The notes below the pieces were generated by a model. It was not told the origin of the DNA, ran no database searches, and saw nothing but the letters and a program-made list of their open reading frames with translations. The position numbers and the translations under genes are program-made. Below, one piece after another: positions 63,112 to 63,462 of a stretch of 63,462 nucleotides of DNA. Positions within the stretch are counted from its first letter, which is position 1. Each line of letters starts with the position of its first letter. Origin of the DNA: Saprospiraceae bacterium (GTDB taxonomy: Bacteria; Bacteroidota; Bacteroidia; Chitinophagales; Saprospiraceae); NCBI GenBank assembly GCA_013214355.1, contig JABSSL010000031.1:74637-138098 (forward strand), in the 5' to 3' direction.

Positions 63112-63462
63112 CTAGGCATTCACCATAGCCTCGCTCATAGAAGTCTTCCCCGCAATTTCCACCATCCGGTCAAACAATTGAACCTGCAAAGCTTGCGCGG
63201 AAAGGTTTTCAACATCAACAGTGGACTGACTGACTTTCACCTTTACCACTGCTCCTCTAAATTGCACCTTAAAGGAATAGGCTTTCCATTTGCTAGGGAT
63301 AAATGGACGTAATTGCAATGCCCCATCTTTAACCCGCAATCCACCAAAACCCTTCACCACCGACATCCAAGTTCCTGCCATACTAGTGATATGACAACCA
63401 TCTTCTGTATCATTGTTGTAGTCATCTAGATCCAATCGTGAGGTCCTCAAATACATCTCGTA
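63112..63462 (-). CDS. Glycoside hydrolase family 65 protein, C-terminal part
   Basis: Partial gene: the frame remains open at the window edge, so only the last ~116 residues are seen. The segment LRTSRLDLDDYNNDTEDGCHITSMAGTW is the conserved end of the GH65 catalytic barrel (maltose, trehalose or kojibiose phosphorylase family). GFGGLRVKDGALQLRPFIPSKW and FRGAVVKVKVSQ follow, the C-terminal beta domain. Members phosphorolyse alpha-glucosides, giving glucose plus beta-glucose 1-phosphate; substrate cannot be told from this end. The stop lies 170 bases from the lipoprotein start. Confidence 0.9.
   Translation of the reverse strand, partial: YEMYLRTSRLDLDDYNNDTEDGCHITSMAGTWMSVVKGFGGLRVKDGALQLRPFIPSKWKAYSFKVQFRGAVVKVKVSQSTVDVENLSAQALQVQLFDRMVEIAGKTSMSEAMVNA

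Overview
The window comes from a member of the Bacteroidota, most likely a marine Saprospiria (Lewinella-like) bacterium; that rank is inference. Evidence: a type IX secretion sorting tail (C-terminus of the 19356-21908 product), several TAnnTTTG -7 promoter boxes, little Shine-Dalgarno signal, and families typical of the phylum (BshC, WbqC, DUF3810, CtlX-type hydrolase, PadR plus orphan FtsX-type permease, LytTR regulator). No rRNA, tRNA, CRISPR array, phage or transposase gene was recognised.

Layout. 1-2160: ECF sigma factor, membrane anti-sigma-like protein and a secreted beta-repeat protein, ending in a terminator shared with convergent glpK. 3933-9017: bshC, a 470-base non-coding stretch with two 110-base repeat units and three palindromic operator-like boxes, then padR and an 889-residue permease. 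9029-14926: trmH, a PBP1-like lipoprotein, guaA, a GT39-like membrane protein and an arrestin-like protein. 15059-17803: three-gene Fe-S electron-transfer cluster, separated by a 20-base perfect palindrome from a divergent PyrR-like gene. 18468-33703: mainly housekeeping or single genes (patatin, a cupredoxin/lamin-tail secreted protein, CtlX hydrolase, SUI1, DUF3810, trxA, DUF58, ppk2, S4 protein, TPR protein, gyrA, miaE).

34157-56486 is a large surface-polysaccharide region. It opens with a hybrid histidine kinase and a LytTR regulator. A long minus-strand run follows (50598 down to 36756): acyltransferase, half-length TolC-like protein, Wzc-like protein, GT4, Wzy-like ligase/polymerase, processive GT2, a 35-residue membrane peptide, Wzx flippase, methyltransferase, GT2, two hexapeptide acyltransferases and another GT2. 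Divergent from it are a stand-alone receiver and a phosphoglycosyl transferase fused to a degenerate receiver. Next come another glycosyltransferase, a GT39-like protein and WbqC. The likely division of labour is: the receiver-fused transferase primes the lipid carrier, glycosyltransferases extend it, acyl- and methyltransferases decorate it, Wzx/Wzy flip and polymerise, and the Wzc-like and TolC-like proteins guide export. No Wza was seen.

56487-63462: a dynamin-like GTPase coupled to an agmatinase-family enzyme, a gamma-glutamylcyclotransferase-fold protein, a secreted DUF255 thioredoxin-like lipoprotein, a predicted outer-membrane protein, a small lipoprotein, and the 3' end of a GH65 phosphorylase/hydrolase cut by the window edge.

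Most unusual: the receiver-phosphoglycosyl transferase fusion with Asp-to-Glu at the phosphorylation site; the paired 110-base hairpin elements next to padR; the 35-residue operon peptide; and the Wzc-like protein lacking Walker A' and a tyrosine tail.
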